From Legionella sp. (GTDB taxonomy: Bacteria; Pseudomonadota; Gammaproteobacteria; Legionellales; Legionellaceae), in the NCBI GenBank assembly GCA_030680075.1, contig JAUXWR010000365.1:1-64000 (forward strand): a stretch of 64,000 nucleotides of DNA, in the 5' to 3' direction. The notes beneath the pieces are model-generated. The model worked only from the letters and a program-made list of their open reading frames with translations, made no database searches and was not told where the DNA came from. The position numbers were made by a program, and so were the translations under genes. Shown one piece after another: positions 36,279 through 44,763 of this stretch (position 1 is its first letter; every line of letters begins with the position of its first letter).

Positions 36279-36728
36279 GTGCACGTATTAATTATTGAGG
36301 ACAGTGCATTTAATGCATTTTGTTTAACTCGGTTAATGCAGGCGGCTTGTCCGCAAATCCAGGTAATTACCATCAATAATAGTGTCGGTGTGCTGAGTTT
36401 CCTTGAAAAAAATAGGCCATCTCTCATTATTTTAGATGGTGATCTTCGCCCTAATGATGAATTAAATTGTAACGGGCCTGCTCTAGCGGACGCCATTTGG
36501 TCTAATCATTCTAACCAATTACCTATTATTGCCTGGACGGACTCTGAATCAATGCGTCTGGCATTCGCTGAGGTTTTTAAACAACATAAGAAACCATTTA
36601 ATGACTATCATTATTGGACGAAAGTGGTGAGCCAGAAGCGAATCTTACAAACAATAGCTTATTTGATTGGTAATGATTCGCTACAATATTTGCCTAAAAA
36701 TGATGAAGCTGAAGCTTTATACGCCTAA
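36279..36728 (+). CDS. Stand-alone response-regulator receiver domain
   Basis: The 149-residue protein is a single CheY-like receiver: acidic pair Glu7-Asp8 (LIIEDSAFNAF), phosphoacceptor Asp53 in LIILDGDLRP, the Thr in IAWTDS (Thr87) and a Lys near 115 (YWTKVV). There is no output domain. Translation starts at GTG 36279 with GGGAG eight bases upstream. A PmrA-like element and TATACT precede it, so it may be controlled by a two-component system. No histidine kinase is adjacent, so its partner is elsewhere. It is convergent with polA, six bases apart. Confidence 0.82.
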   Translation: MHVLIIEDSAFNAFCLTRLMQAACPQIQVITINNSVGVLSFLEKNRPSLIILDGDLRPNDELNCNGPALADAIWSNHSNQLPIIAWTDSESMRLAFAEVFKQHKKPFNDYHYWTKVVSQKRILQTIAYLIGNDSLQYLPKNDEAEALYA

Positions 36729-36734
36729 GTGAGC

Positions 36735-39425
36735 CTAATGGGCTTCATCCCAGTTTGCTCCGACTCCTATTGATACTTGGAGCGGTACGGATAAATTTGT
36801 CGTTTCCTCCATCAACTGGCGAATGTTTTCTTTTGCCCAATCTATTTTATCTTTATGAACTTCAAAAACCAATTCGTCATGCACTTGCATAATCATGCAA
36901 ACGCCACCCGGTTTCGGTTGAGCATTTTGCCAATTGGCAATAGCAAGCATGGCTTTTTTGATGATATCAGCGGCAGTACCTTGCATAGGTGCATTGATGG
37001 CCATACGCTCAGCGGCCTTTTGGCGCATTAGGTTACGAGCGTTGATTTCTGGTAAGTGCAAGCGGCGCCCGCAGATTGTTTCGACATACCCTTGCTTATG
37101 AGCCAGAGCTCGCGTGCGCTCCATGTAATCAAGAACACCGGGGTAGCGATTAAAATAGCGGGCCATGTATTGCTCTGCATCATGGCGTTCAATGCCTAAT
37201 TGTTTTGCCAGGCCAAACGATGACATACCGTAGATTAAACCGAAATTAACCGCTTTGGCACGTCGGCGCTGCTCATTCGATACCTCATCAAGATTAACCT
37301 GAAAAATTTCACTGGCGGTCGCTGTGTGGATATCCCAACCGTTGGCGAAAGCTTTAAGGAGGTTCGCATCACCTGAGAGGTGCGCCATGATACGTAATTC
37401 AATTTGCGAATAATCCGCAGCCAACAAAACATGATCGACCGGTGGAATAAAGGCCGTGCGAATTAATCGACCTTCTTCACTTCGAATGGGAATGTTTTGT
37501 AAATTAGGCTCACTGGAAGACAATCGACCAGTGGCGGCAACTGCCTGGTTGTAGGAGGTATGTACACGCAGGCTAATTGCATTTTCGCGCTTGGGCAGTG
37601 CATCAATGTAGGTTGAAACGAGTTTGCTTAAGCTTCGATATTCCAAAATAATAGCAGGCAGAGGGTAGTCGAATGCCAAATCCTGCAGTACTGATTCAGC
37701 CGTGGAAGGTTGGCCTGTAGGGGTTTTGGCAAGTATCGGTAATTTTAACTCATTAAAGAGAATTTCTTGTAATTGCTTTGGCGAGTTTAGATTAAACGCT
37801 CTGCCAGCTAATTGAATGGCTTCTTCTTCCAACTCTTTAAGGCGAGTTTTTAATCGTTTTCCGTGAGTTGCTAATGTCTTTGTATCTATTAAAACACCAT
37901 GCCTTTCCATATCAGCTAATACGGTAAGCATGGGAATTTCAATCTCATGCAATACTTTTTTTAATGAATCATCGAGCATGGGATATAATGTATTATGCAG
38001 TTTTAACGTAATATCCACGTCTTCAGCCGCATAAGGGGCGGCTTTCTCAACAGGGACATCATCAAATCGCAGTTGTTTTACCCCTTTCCCCGCAACGTCT
38101 TCAAAAGTGATGGTTTTATGGCCTAAATACTTTAGTGCAAGTGAATCCATGTCGTGCCTTGTGCCATTACTGTTTAAGACATAGGACTCAAGCATGGTAT
38201 CAAAAATGATGCCGCGCAATGTAATGCCATGGTTTTTGAAAACATTATAATCGTATTTCAAATTCTGGCCGATTTTGGCGATAGTGTTATCTTCGAGGAG
38301 AGGCTTTAACGCATTAAGTACATAGTCACGCGATAATTGAGGTGTGCCATCTTTGTGCGTGAGTGGAATATAGGCAGGATTGTTGGCGTCTATTGCGAGT
38401 GCAATTCCCACAATTTCCGCGTGCATAAAATCAAGATGAGTTGTTTCCGTGTCCACACAAAATTGTTTACAGGTCGCTAATTGGTTAAGCCAGTCTGTAA
38501 ATTGCTCCTCTGTGTTTATTATTGTAAAAGGACTGTGCTCCGTACTGACGGGTGTTTGGGGTGCGTCTTGCTCGGCCTTGCCTAACAGCTCTTTTAACCA
38601 GTTTTTAAATTCTAATTCGCGTGTGAGGGCAATTAAGGCTTCGTGATTAGCTTCTTGCGCTCTGAGAGCGCTAAGTTCGAGCGATAATTCAACGTCAGTC
38701 TTGATGGTAACGAGGCGCTTTGATAAAGGCAGATGGATTTGAGAGGCGCGCAGGTATTCACCAATTTTTCCGCTGATTGCGTCCCTGTTCGCCAACAGAT
38801 TGTCCAGTGTCTCATATTGCTGTAGCCATTTTGCGGCAGTTTTAGGGCCACATTTGGTAACACCGGGAATATTGTCAACGCTATCGCCAACCAGGGTTAA
38901 ATAATCAATAATTTGAGAAGGACTCACGCCAAATTTCTCTTTAACGCGGTCGATATCAAGTATTTGATTGGTCATGGTATTAATTAAGGTGACATGCTCA
39001 TTAACCAATTGCGCCATGTCTTTATCACCTGTTGAAATAATAACAGGCTGGCCTTTTTCAGTGGCGATTCGGGCAAGTGTGCCAATTACGTCATCAGCCT
39101 CTACCCCTTCAATAATCAGTAAAGGTAAACCCATGGCGGTTAATACCTCTAACATCGGTTGAAATTGGGAGCTTAACTCAGTAGGCATGGATGGGCGATG
39201 CGCTTTATATTCAGGGTACCACTCATCCCGAAACGTTTTACCCTTGGCGTCAAAAATTACGGCGATTTGCTCTGATTGATAATCCTTAATCAATCGCTTC
39301 ACCATATTAATGACCCCATAAATAGCACCAGTGGGCTGGCCCTTTGAGGTAGTTAAGGGTGGAAGAGCATGAAACGCCCGAAAAAAATAAGAGGAGCCAT
39401 CAACCAGTAATAGGGGTTTACTCAT
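36735..39425 (-). CDS. polA: DNA polymerase I
   Basis: The 896-residue enzyme has all three domains. The 5' nuclease (LLLVDGSSYFFRAFHAL to about 290) has the metal-binding DKDMAQLV and DNIPGVTKCGPKTA. The 3'-5' exonuclease retains its catalytic residues (FCVDTETTHLDFM). The polymerase has LLAADYSQIELRIMAHLSGD, the O helix RRRAKAVNFGLIYGMS and MQVHDELVFEV. Nothing is truncated. Its ATG overlaps the lpxD TAA by one base (TAATG), so it is translated with the lipid A acyltransferase upstream, an unusual pairing. Confidence 0.97.
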   Translation of the reverse strand: MSKPLLLVDGSSYFFRAFHALPPLTTSKGQPTGAIYGVINMVKRLIKDYQSEQIAVIFDAKGKTFRDEWYPEYKAHRPSMPTELSSQFQPMLEVLTAMGLPLLIIEGVEADDVIGTLARIATEKGQPVIISTGDKDMAQLVNEHVTLINTMTNQILDIDRVKEKFGVSPSQIIDYLTLVGDSVDNIPGVTKCGPKTAAKWLQQYETLDNLLANRDAISGKIGEYLRASQIHLPLSKRLVTIKTDVELSLELSALRAQEANHEALIALTRELEFKNWLKELLGKAEQDAPQTPVSTEHSPFTIINTEEQFTDWLNQLATCKQFCVDTETTHLDFMHAEIVGIALAIDANNPAYIPLTHKDGTPQLSRDYVLNALKPLLEDNTIAKIGQNLKYDYNVFKNHGITLRGIIFDTMLESYVLNSNGTRHDMDSLALKYLGHKTITFEDVAGKGVKQLRFDDVPVEKAAPYAAEDVDITLKLHNTLYPMLDDSLKKVLHEIEIPMLTVLADMERHGVLIDTKTLATHGKRLKTRLKELEEEAIQLAGRAFNLNSPKQLQEILFNELKLPILAKTPTGQPSTAESVLQDLAFDYPLPAIILEYRSLSKLVSTYIDALPKRENAISLRVHTSYNQAVAATGRLSSSEPNLQNIPIRSEEGRLIRTAFIPPVDHVLLAADYSQIELRIMAHLSGDANLLKAFANGWDIHTATASEIFQVNLDEVSNEQRRRAKAVNFGLIYGMSSFGLAKQLGIERHDAEQYMARYFNRYPGVLDYMERTRALAHKQGYVETICGRRLHLPEINARNLMRQKAAERMAINAPMQGTAADIIKKAMLAIANWQNAQPKPGGVCMIMQVHDELVFEVHKDKIDWAKENIRQLMEETTNLSVPLQVSIGVGANWDEAH

Positions 39426-40474
39426 TATTTTGCCTCAACACTGGCGAGACGCTCATTAAGTTCACTCACTTTTTCACTTAATGCCTTGAGATTTTTGCGC
39501 ATCATGGGAATGCGAGTTACTGCTAACTCTTGCTCCAGGGCTTTTTCTCTCGGACGCGCGGGGTTACCGAGATACACGTTACCTTTTATCAAGTGTTTTT
39601 TGGGAGGAACGCCGGCGCGGGCTGCAAGGATTACCCCATCATCGATATGAACATGATCGCTAACACCGACATTGGCTGCGAAAATCACATGGTTGCCGCT
39701 GACCGTACTGCCGGCAATACCGGTAAATGCGCAGAGAATATTATGTTTACCCAGCTTGACGGAGTGTGCAATCTGCACCAAATTGTCGATTTTGGTGCCA
39801 TCCCCGATTGTTGTTGCGCCTAAGGTTGCGCGGTCAATTACGGTATTTGCACCAATTTCTACGTCATCACCAATGACAACATGGCCGGCATGAGGAACTT
39901 TCAGGTGCGCGCCGTCAACAAAGCTATAGCCAAACCCATCACAACCAATCACGCTTGAGGCATGGATAGTGACTCTTTCGCCAATACGGCTGCGATCATA
40001 GACCGTTACATGAGGGTGCAAGGTTGAGCCTGCCCCAATATGCACATTAAAGCCGATATTTACATGGCCTTTAATTACGCAATTATCATTAATGACGGAG
40101 CCAGATTCGATAACAACATATGGCCCTATTGAAATATTCTTACCCAGGGTGACATCGTTTGCGATAATGGCGGTAGGATGGATATTGACGGGAGATTTAT
40201 TAGCCGGATAAAAAACATCAAGCAGGGTAATGAACGCTTTAAATGGATGCGGGACCTGAATTACGGGTTTGACCGAGCTTTTTATTTCCTGGTTTACAAG
40301 AATGGCCGCGGCCTCTGATTGCTCAACGCGCTCCAGATTATTTTGTCCATCGGCAAATACGAGCGAGCCTGCCGCTATATCGTCAATGGGGGATAATGAA
40401 GAAACAATGATTTTCTCATCACCAACTACCACCCCTTGCACTGTATTTGCTATTTCATACAAAGAAATATTCAT
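39425..40474 (-). CDS. lpxD: UDP-3-O-acylglucosamine N-acyltransferase (LpxD)
   Basis: LpxD transfers the 3-hydroxyacyl chain from ACP to UDP-3-O-acyl-GlcN in lipid A synthesis. The protein has the N-terminal uridine-binding domain, a left-handed beta-helix of hexapeptide repeats ([19 protein letters not shown] onwards), the catalytic His in [11 protein letters not shown], and a C-terminal helix. It is not in an lpxA/fabZ/lpxB cluster, and Legionella carries more than one lpxD, so this is probably the additional copy. ATG 40474 matches the family N terminus; an ATG five codons earlier is possible. The neighbouring ketoacyl synthase suggests a specialised acyl supply. Confidence 0.93.
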   Translation of the reverse strand: MNISLYEIANTVQGVVVGDEKIIVSSLSPIDDIAAGSLVFADGQNNLERVEQSEAAAILVNQEIKSSVKPVIQVPHPFKAFITLLDVFYPANKSPVNIHPTAIIANDVTLGKNISIGPYVVIESGSVINDNCVIKGHVNIGFNVHIGAGSTLHPHVTVYDRSRIGERVTIHASSVIGCDGFGYSFVDGAHLKVPHAGHVVIGDDVEIGANTVIDRATLGATTIGDGTKIDNLVQIAHSVKLGKHNILCAFTGIAGSTVSGNHVIFAANVGVSDHVHIDDGVILAARAGVPPKKHLIKGNVYLGNPARPREKALEQELAVTRIPMMRKNLKALSEKVSELNERLASVEAK

Positions 40475-40543
40475 AATTATTCGTCCCATCGAGCAAAATA
40501 GGCCGATTATAGCGCGATGTGCGATGACTTGCGAATCCCATCG

Positions 40544-41770
40544 TTACATTCGTCTAAGTAAAAGTGCGGCGTTTGCTCCACCAAAAGCAAAATGATTGGA
40601 TAATGCAATATCAATACATTTTTTTCGCGCCTGATTAGCGATGTAATCCAAATCGCAAGCAGGATCAGGTTCGTGTAAATTGATAGTGGGTAATAAAATA
40701 TCATGCTGTAAAGAGAGTGTCGTTGCGATTATTTCCATAACGCCTGCCGCCCCAATTGCGTGACCTGTCATGGATTTTTGCGCTGTAACAGGGATGTCAT
40801 GCGCGCGAGCGCCGAATACGGATTTGATGGTTTGTGTTTCAGTTAAGTCGTTTAATTGGGTGCCGGTGCCATGCGCATTGATATATTGCACATCACTAGC
40901 GGTAAGTCTTGCATCATTCATGGCCGCTTCAATAGCCCGAATTTGGCCTTCAGAATTGGGTGCTGTGACATGATAGGCATCGCAACTGGCTCCATAGCCA
41001 ATAATTTCAGCGTAGATAGTGGCGCCTCGTGCTTTGGCATGCTCCAGGTCTTCCAGAATAATCACCCCCGCCCCTTCGGCCATCACCATGCCGTCACGGT
41101 TTTTATCAAAAGGGCGGCAAGCTAATTGAGGCTGTTCATTTTGGGTAGACATAACCCGCAATTTGCACCAGGCCGCCATAACCGCTTCCCATAAAAGTGA
41201 CTCAGTGCCACCACAAAGCGCTAATGGCATCCGACCGCTCGCAATTTGCTGATAAGCGTTTCCGATGGCTTCTGCGGAAGAAACACAGGCATTGGATATG
41301 GTTGAGTTAGGGCCGCCCAAGCCAAATGCAATGGCAATAAGGTTGGCAATGGAATTAGGCATGGCGCGAAGAACGCTTAAAGCCGGCATTTTTTTCCAGC
41401 TTTCATTGATGAAAGCCTGATAGCCTGCCAATTCAAGCTCGGCCGTCCCCCCGACACTTGTGCCGATATAGGTGCCAGCATTCGCAAGCTCGGTCGTTGA
41501 TAAGCCCGCGCGCTCTATAGCACTATGAGCACAATATAAAGCGTAGCGTGTAGCACAGGGATATCGTTTGCTTTTGTCAAACTCGGGTAAGTGCGCCAAT
41601 GAAAAGTCAGTAATTTCACCGGCAATTTGTGTAGGGTAAGGGGAGGGATCATAATTTTGAATCCGTTTGATACCGCACTTACCATTTACAGCGGCCTTCC
41701 AGAAAGCGTCAAGCCCATTACCTATGGAAGAAACTATCTCCATGCCCGTGATGACTACTCTATTTTTCAT
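40544..41770 (-). CDS. Beta-ketoacyl-ACP synthase, FabF/KAS II type
   Basis: The 408-residue thiolase-fold condensing enzyme has the nucleophilic Cys in ISNACVSSAEAIG and both active-site His in INAHGTGTQLND and QKSMTGHAIGAAG. The C-terminal SNHFAFGGANAALLL is typical. It is complete and divergent in detail from a housekeeping FabF. It stands upstream of lpxD in the same orientation, 69 bp apart, without other fatty acid genes. Elongation of the very long acyl chains found in Legionella lipid A is a reasonable inference, and a role in another acyl product cannot be excluded. Confidence 0.87.
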   Translation of the reverse strand: MKNRVVITGMEIVSSIGNGLDAFWKAAVNGKCGIKRIQNYDPSPYPTQIAGEITDFSLAHLPEFDKSKRYPCATRYALYCAHSAIERAGLSTTELANAGTYIGTSVGGTAELELAGYQAFINESWKKMPALSVLRAMPNSIANLIAIAFGLGGPNSTISNACVSSAEAIGNAYQQIASGRMPLALCGGTESLLWEAVMAAWCKLRVMSTQNEQPQLACRPFDKNRDGMVMAEGAGVIILEDLEHAKARGATIYAEIIGYGASCDAYHVTAPNSEGQIRAIEAAMNDARLTASDVQYINAHGTGTQLNDLTETQTIKSVFGARAHDIPVTAQKSMTGHAIGAAGVMEIIATTLSLQHDILLPTINLHEPDPACDLDYIANQARKKCIDIALSNHFAFGGANAALLLRRM

Positions 41771-41897
41771 TCCCTACCCTTTAGCGAGTTCTTACTGCCA
41801 TGTTTGAAAGACACGATAAGCGTCAAATTATGACTGCCCACCTCATAGAAAGCAATACCGGGATTAACTCATATGGAGGGTGTTTTGGAAACATTTC

Positions 41898-41923
41898 CCC
41901 GGATTACGCTGGCGCTAATCCGG
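41898..41923. repeat. REP-like palindrome
   Basis: This is a 26-bp imperfect palindrome with CCCGGATTACGCTGGCG and its partner TAATCCGGG, of the same family as copies at 25277, 48876 and 54867. It overlaps the last codons of the downstream vipF gene. Confidence 0.75.
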
Positions 41924-42799
41924 GCTACATTCGTTGTTAAAATCTTTAAGTTTGTTAAGGGGAGTGGTCCAGTAGTCATAAATATGGGTAGTTTTGAAAC
42001 CATGCCTTAAATATAAATTCAGCGCGCTCTGGTTTTTGGTTTCGACATCAAGTGCTAAATTTATTTTTCCAAGGCTTAATGCATGATTAATGCAATGCGA
42101 TAATAATTCACCGCCAAAACCTCGGCCTTGGTAGTCAGGGAGAATCGCTATATCAGACAGTAGTGTCTTTTCGTTTTGCCAGTTTATATGCGCTTTTCCG
42201 AGAATTAAATCATTGTTCGTGGCCAGTAAAATATCATAGTCACTGCTATTGATAAGAAAAGTGAACCGTTCAATCATATCGGTTTGATGCTCGGGAAAAC
42301 AGGCGATATCAAGGCTACACAAGACATCCATATCAGCCATAGTGGCTTTTCGAAGTGTAAGGGATTGATTGCTAATTAACAGGGTTTCAAAGCTATTGCG
42401 TTCCATGTGGTATTCGCTTTGCTGATAAGCAAACCCTTTTTCCGGGAGCCATTTATCACCAAATGAAGAAGAGGTAGAAAAAATGAGTTTGTTAATGTTT
42501 TTGGTTACCAAAAGAGGCATTATTTTTTGCAGCAATTGACTGGCGATGCCTTGTCTTCGGTGGCTGGGAGCCGTTAAGAGGCTTACCTCAACAGCGTCTG
42601 GATAGAAAAAATAGACACTTAAAAATCCAAGGAGATTTTCATGCTGATAATAAAAGACGTTGTTTTCGGTATCACGTTTCTGACTTATTAAAGGGTAATA
42701 AATAGCCGGCAAACCACCATCGGCATTTTGACAAAGCTCGGTTAATTGCCTTAAGTCTCGTAGTTGGGACTCATTTAATTGTTGATTACTTAAAAGCAT
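41915..42799 (-). CDS. vipF: Tandem GNAT-domain protein, VipF-like effector
   Basis: The 294-residue protein contains two GNAT acetyltransferase domains in tandem. The first (about 1-140) has the acetyl-CoA loop APSHRRQGIASQLL, and the second (about 145-285) has LPDYQGRGFGGELLSHCI. Double-GNAT architecture, length and absence of a signal peptide match VipF, a Legionella Dot/Icm effector that acetylates a host protein and disturbs organelle trafficking in yeast. The location downstream of a KAS-type gene also fits what I recall of the vipF locus. ATG 42799 has AAGAG nearby; a GTG two codons earlier is possible. It follows the msrA-like gene by about 25 bases and is likely co-transcribed. Confidence 0.72.
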   Translation of the reverse strand: MLLSNQQLNESQLRDLRQLTELCQNADGGLPAIYYPLISQKRDTENNVFYYQHENLLGFLSVYFFYPDAVEVSLLTAPSHRRQGIASQLLQKIMPLLVTKNINKLIFSTSSSFGDKWLPEKGFAYQQSEYHMERNSFETLLISNQSLTLRKATMADMDVLCSLDIACFPEHQTDMIERFTFLINSSDYDILLATNNDLILGKAHINWQNEKTLLSDIAILPDYQGRGFGGELLSHCINHALSLGKINLALDVETKNQSALNLYLRHGFKTTHIYDYWTTPLNKLKDFNNECSPD

Positions 42800-42824
42800 G
42801 GCCACTCTTAGTCAAATAAAATAA

Positions 42825-43418
42825 TTATCGCACATTATCCGAAAGTTCGGCAGAACTTCCCCAGATTTCCTGCAGGCGCGTGTTGTTCCCACAGCGGTAA
42901 AGGTAATATTTATAACGAAAAGGGTGTTTTTGATAATAAGCTTGTTGCTCATCATCTGCCGCATAAAATTGAGTAGAGGGAATAATTTCGGTGTATATTT
43001 TCTTAAATTTTTTCTCTATCGCTTTTTTGCTGGCCAATGCGATTTTTTTCTGTTTTTCATTAAGATAAAAAATAGCACTGCGATATTGGGGGCCTGAGTC
43101 ACAAAATTGGGCATTTTGTACGGTGGGATCAATATGCCGCCAAAAATAATCAACAATTTGGGCATAACTTATACTGTCCGGATTATAGATAACTCTAACC
43201 GCATGAACGTATTGAGTATGGCCTTTAGATACTTTTTCATAGGTTGGGTCTTTGCTCGTACCGCCATCAAAACCGGTTACAGTGGCCAGAACGCCCTTTA
43301 TACTATTAAAGCTTGCTTCCAGACGCCAGAAATTACCTCCGGCAAAGATAGCTTCCGCCGTGCGCGCAAAAACTTCATTTGATAGCAACAACAAGGTAAA
43401 TACTATTATTTTTTTCAT
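42825..43418 (-). CDS. Exported MsrA-like protein lacking the catalytic Cys
   Basis: The 197-residue protein has a signal peptide (MKKIIVFTLLLLSNEVFA) followed by an MsrA fold: IFAGGNFWRLEASFN, TGFDGGTSKDPTYEKVSKG, VRVIYNPDSISYAQIVDYFW and CDSGPQYRSAIFYLN. In active MsrA the first motif is GGCFW; here the nucleophilic Cys is Asn29 (codon AAT, clearly readable). Methionine sulfoxide reduction by the usual mechanism is therefore not expected, although the binding pocket looks conserved. Cysteines remain in FCDSGP and YRCGNN. The frame is intact, so this is a pseudoenzyme or altered-function protein and not a decayed gene. It precedes vipF in the same transcript. Confidence 0.85.
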   Translation of the reverse strand: MKKIIVFTLLLLSNEVFARTAEAIFAGGNFWRLEASFNSIKGVLATVTGFDGGTSKDPTYEKVSKGHTQYVHAVRVIYNPDSISYAQIVDYFWRHIDPTVQNAQFCDSGPQYRSAIFYLNEKQKKIALASKKAIEKKFKKIYTEIIPSTQFYAADDEQQAYYQKHPFRYKYYLYRCGNNTRLQEIWGSSAELSDNVR

Positions 43419-43693
43419 GATTAACCTTATTGAGTCAGTTTGACCAGGTTTTTCAATTTCATCCGCACCAACGGTAACGGGATAAATGATTTTTTTAGCC
43501 GAACCGACGCTAAAATTACCTGGGAGTTAATATCTTACATAGAGGCAATTTATTGGTCATGCTGTTAATTTAAAGAATAGGGTAAGATGATAATAATTTC
43601 CATGACAAATTGAAAGAATTATTGATGGCTTAAGATTTTTTTGTTAATGCGCATAGGATCTGCCTGGAGGCAATGTTCTTCAACAGTAGCGAT

Positions 43694-43717
43694 GAGCCAG
43701 AAAATTCATTCTGGCTC
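43694..43717. terminator. Hairpin downstream of the beta-barrel gene
   Basis: GAGCCAGAA (43694-43702) and TTCTGGCTC (43709-43717) form a 9-bp stem, 25 bases beyond the stop of the minus-strand barrel gene. No T-run follows on the minus strand, so termination is only suggested by position. The remaining 43419-43741 gap shows no gene. Confidence 0.4.
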
Positions 43718-43741
43718 AAAATACGGGCGCAATGAACTACC

Positions 43742-44545
43742 CTACCCGAAATTATAAACAACCCCTAAGGTAGCACGAGCATTTTTCATGTAGGAGACGG
43801 CTGTCGAAGACAGAGTGCTTCCTGCAATATCAGGGCTAGGAGGATTGGATACAATGGGCATATTCGTCATTTGAATTGAAGGAACTCTGCCATAGTCAAG
43901 GTAATCAAACTCTAATCGGATATTGAAATTTTTGACCATATTTTGCTGCAATCCAACACCAAACAGTCCTCCTGTTTTTCGCTTGCTTATACTCTGATCG
44001 ATGCGGCCGGATAATGTAAAGCTTGGATCGGGAATTAACGAAAAAAGGTCTCTATTGGTGGATTGAAATGTTGATGATGCCAAGCCTGCGACAACATATA
44101 ATTGACTGCTATCGTTAAAATTTAAAGCGGGCTTAATTAATAAAGCAAGCTCATTTTTTTGGGTGAGTGAGTCCGTCGCTGATACCATAAATGCACCAAC
44201 GGTCTCATTCACAGAAGTATGAGTTACTTCTCTATTGCTTAAAAGATTTGCGCGACCTTCTAAAGCCAGTGCAAAAATGGGTGAGATAGGTACATTATAC
44301 CCGACTAATAATGTACCCATAGCACCGTGATCCTGAAAATCCGGGCTAGGAGTAAGAACGACATTTGTTTGAGTAACGCCCCCAAAAATAAGCCTCGGAG
44401 TAGTTTGACCTGTGATAGTCCCGGTTACTTCATTATATCCACCCGCAGCCCCGACATAAAAGTTACCAGGCCCGATACTTGCAAAACAGGAAATACTTGT
44501 AGAAAGGCCAATTGCGAGCGTAGTACATTTATACAATGATTTCAT
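43742..44545 (-). CDS. Outer membrane beta-barrel protein (Opa/OmpA-like)
   Basis: The 267-residue protein has a signal peptide (to SCFA), then PGNFYVGAAGGYNEV, alternating strands and a terminal ATLGVVYNFG, the aromatic end that directs barrel insertion. The layout fits an 8-stranded opacity-like or OmpA-like barrel. No periplasmic peptidoglycan-binding domain is present. Function could be adhesion or structure; nothing narrows it. It is divergent from the large inverse-autotransporter-like gene, with 218 bp between them, and may share regulation. Confidence 0.75.
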   Translation of the reverse strand: MKSLYKCTTLAIGLSTSISCFASIGPGNFYVGAAGGYNEVTGTITGQTTPRLIFGGVTQTNVVLTPSPDFQDHGAMGTLLVGYNVPISPIFALALEGRANLLSNREVTHTSVNETVGAFMVSATDSLTQKNELALLIKPALNFNDSSQLYVVAGLASSTFQSTNRDLFSLIPDPSFTLSGRIDQSISKRKTGGLFGVGLQQNMVKNFNIRLEFDYLDYGRVPSIQMTNMPIVSNPPSPDIAGSTLSSTAVSYMKNARATLGVVYNFG

Positions 44546-44763
44546 AGATTAATTCCTTTTAAAATTAAATCAGCGCCATTCTCAAATTACTTAAGATTTG
44601 AGAGGAGGCTATTAAAACGTACAGTAGTTTATAAATCAACGCTAAGCTTAAAATAAATCATCATTAGTTAGAATCATAAGGATTTGATTTTAAAAATCTA
44701 CTGCTCTTGCCATTAGTTTAATGGCATAATTGGGTGAAGCCTTGGATTATGGATAATCTGTTT

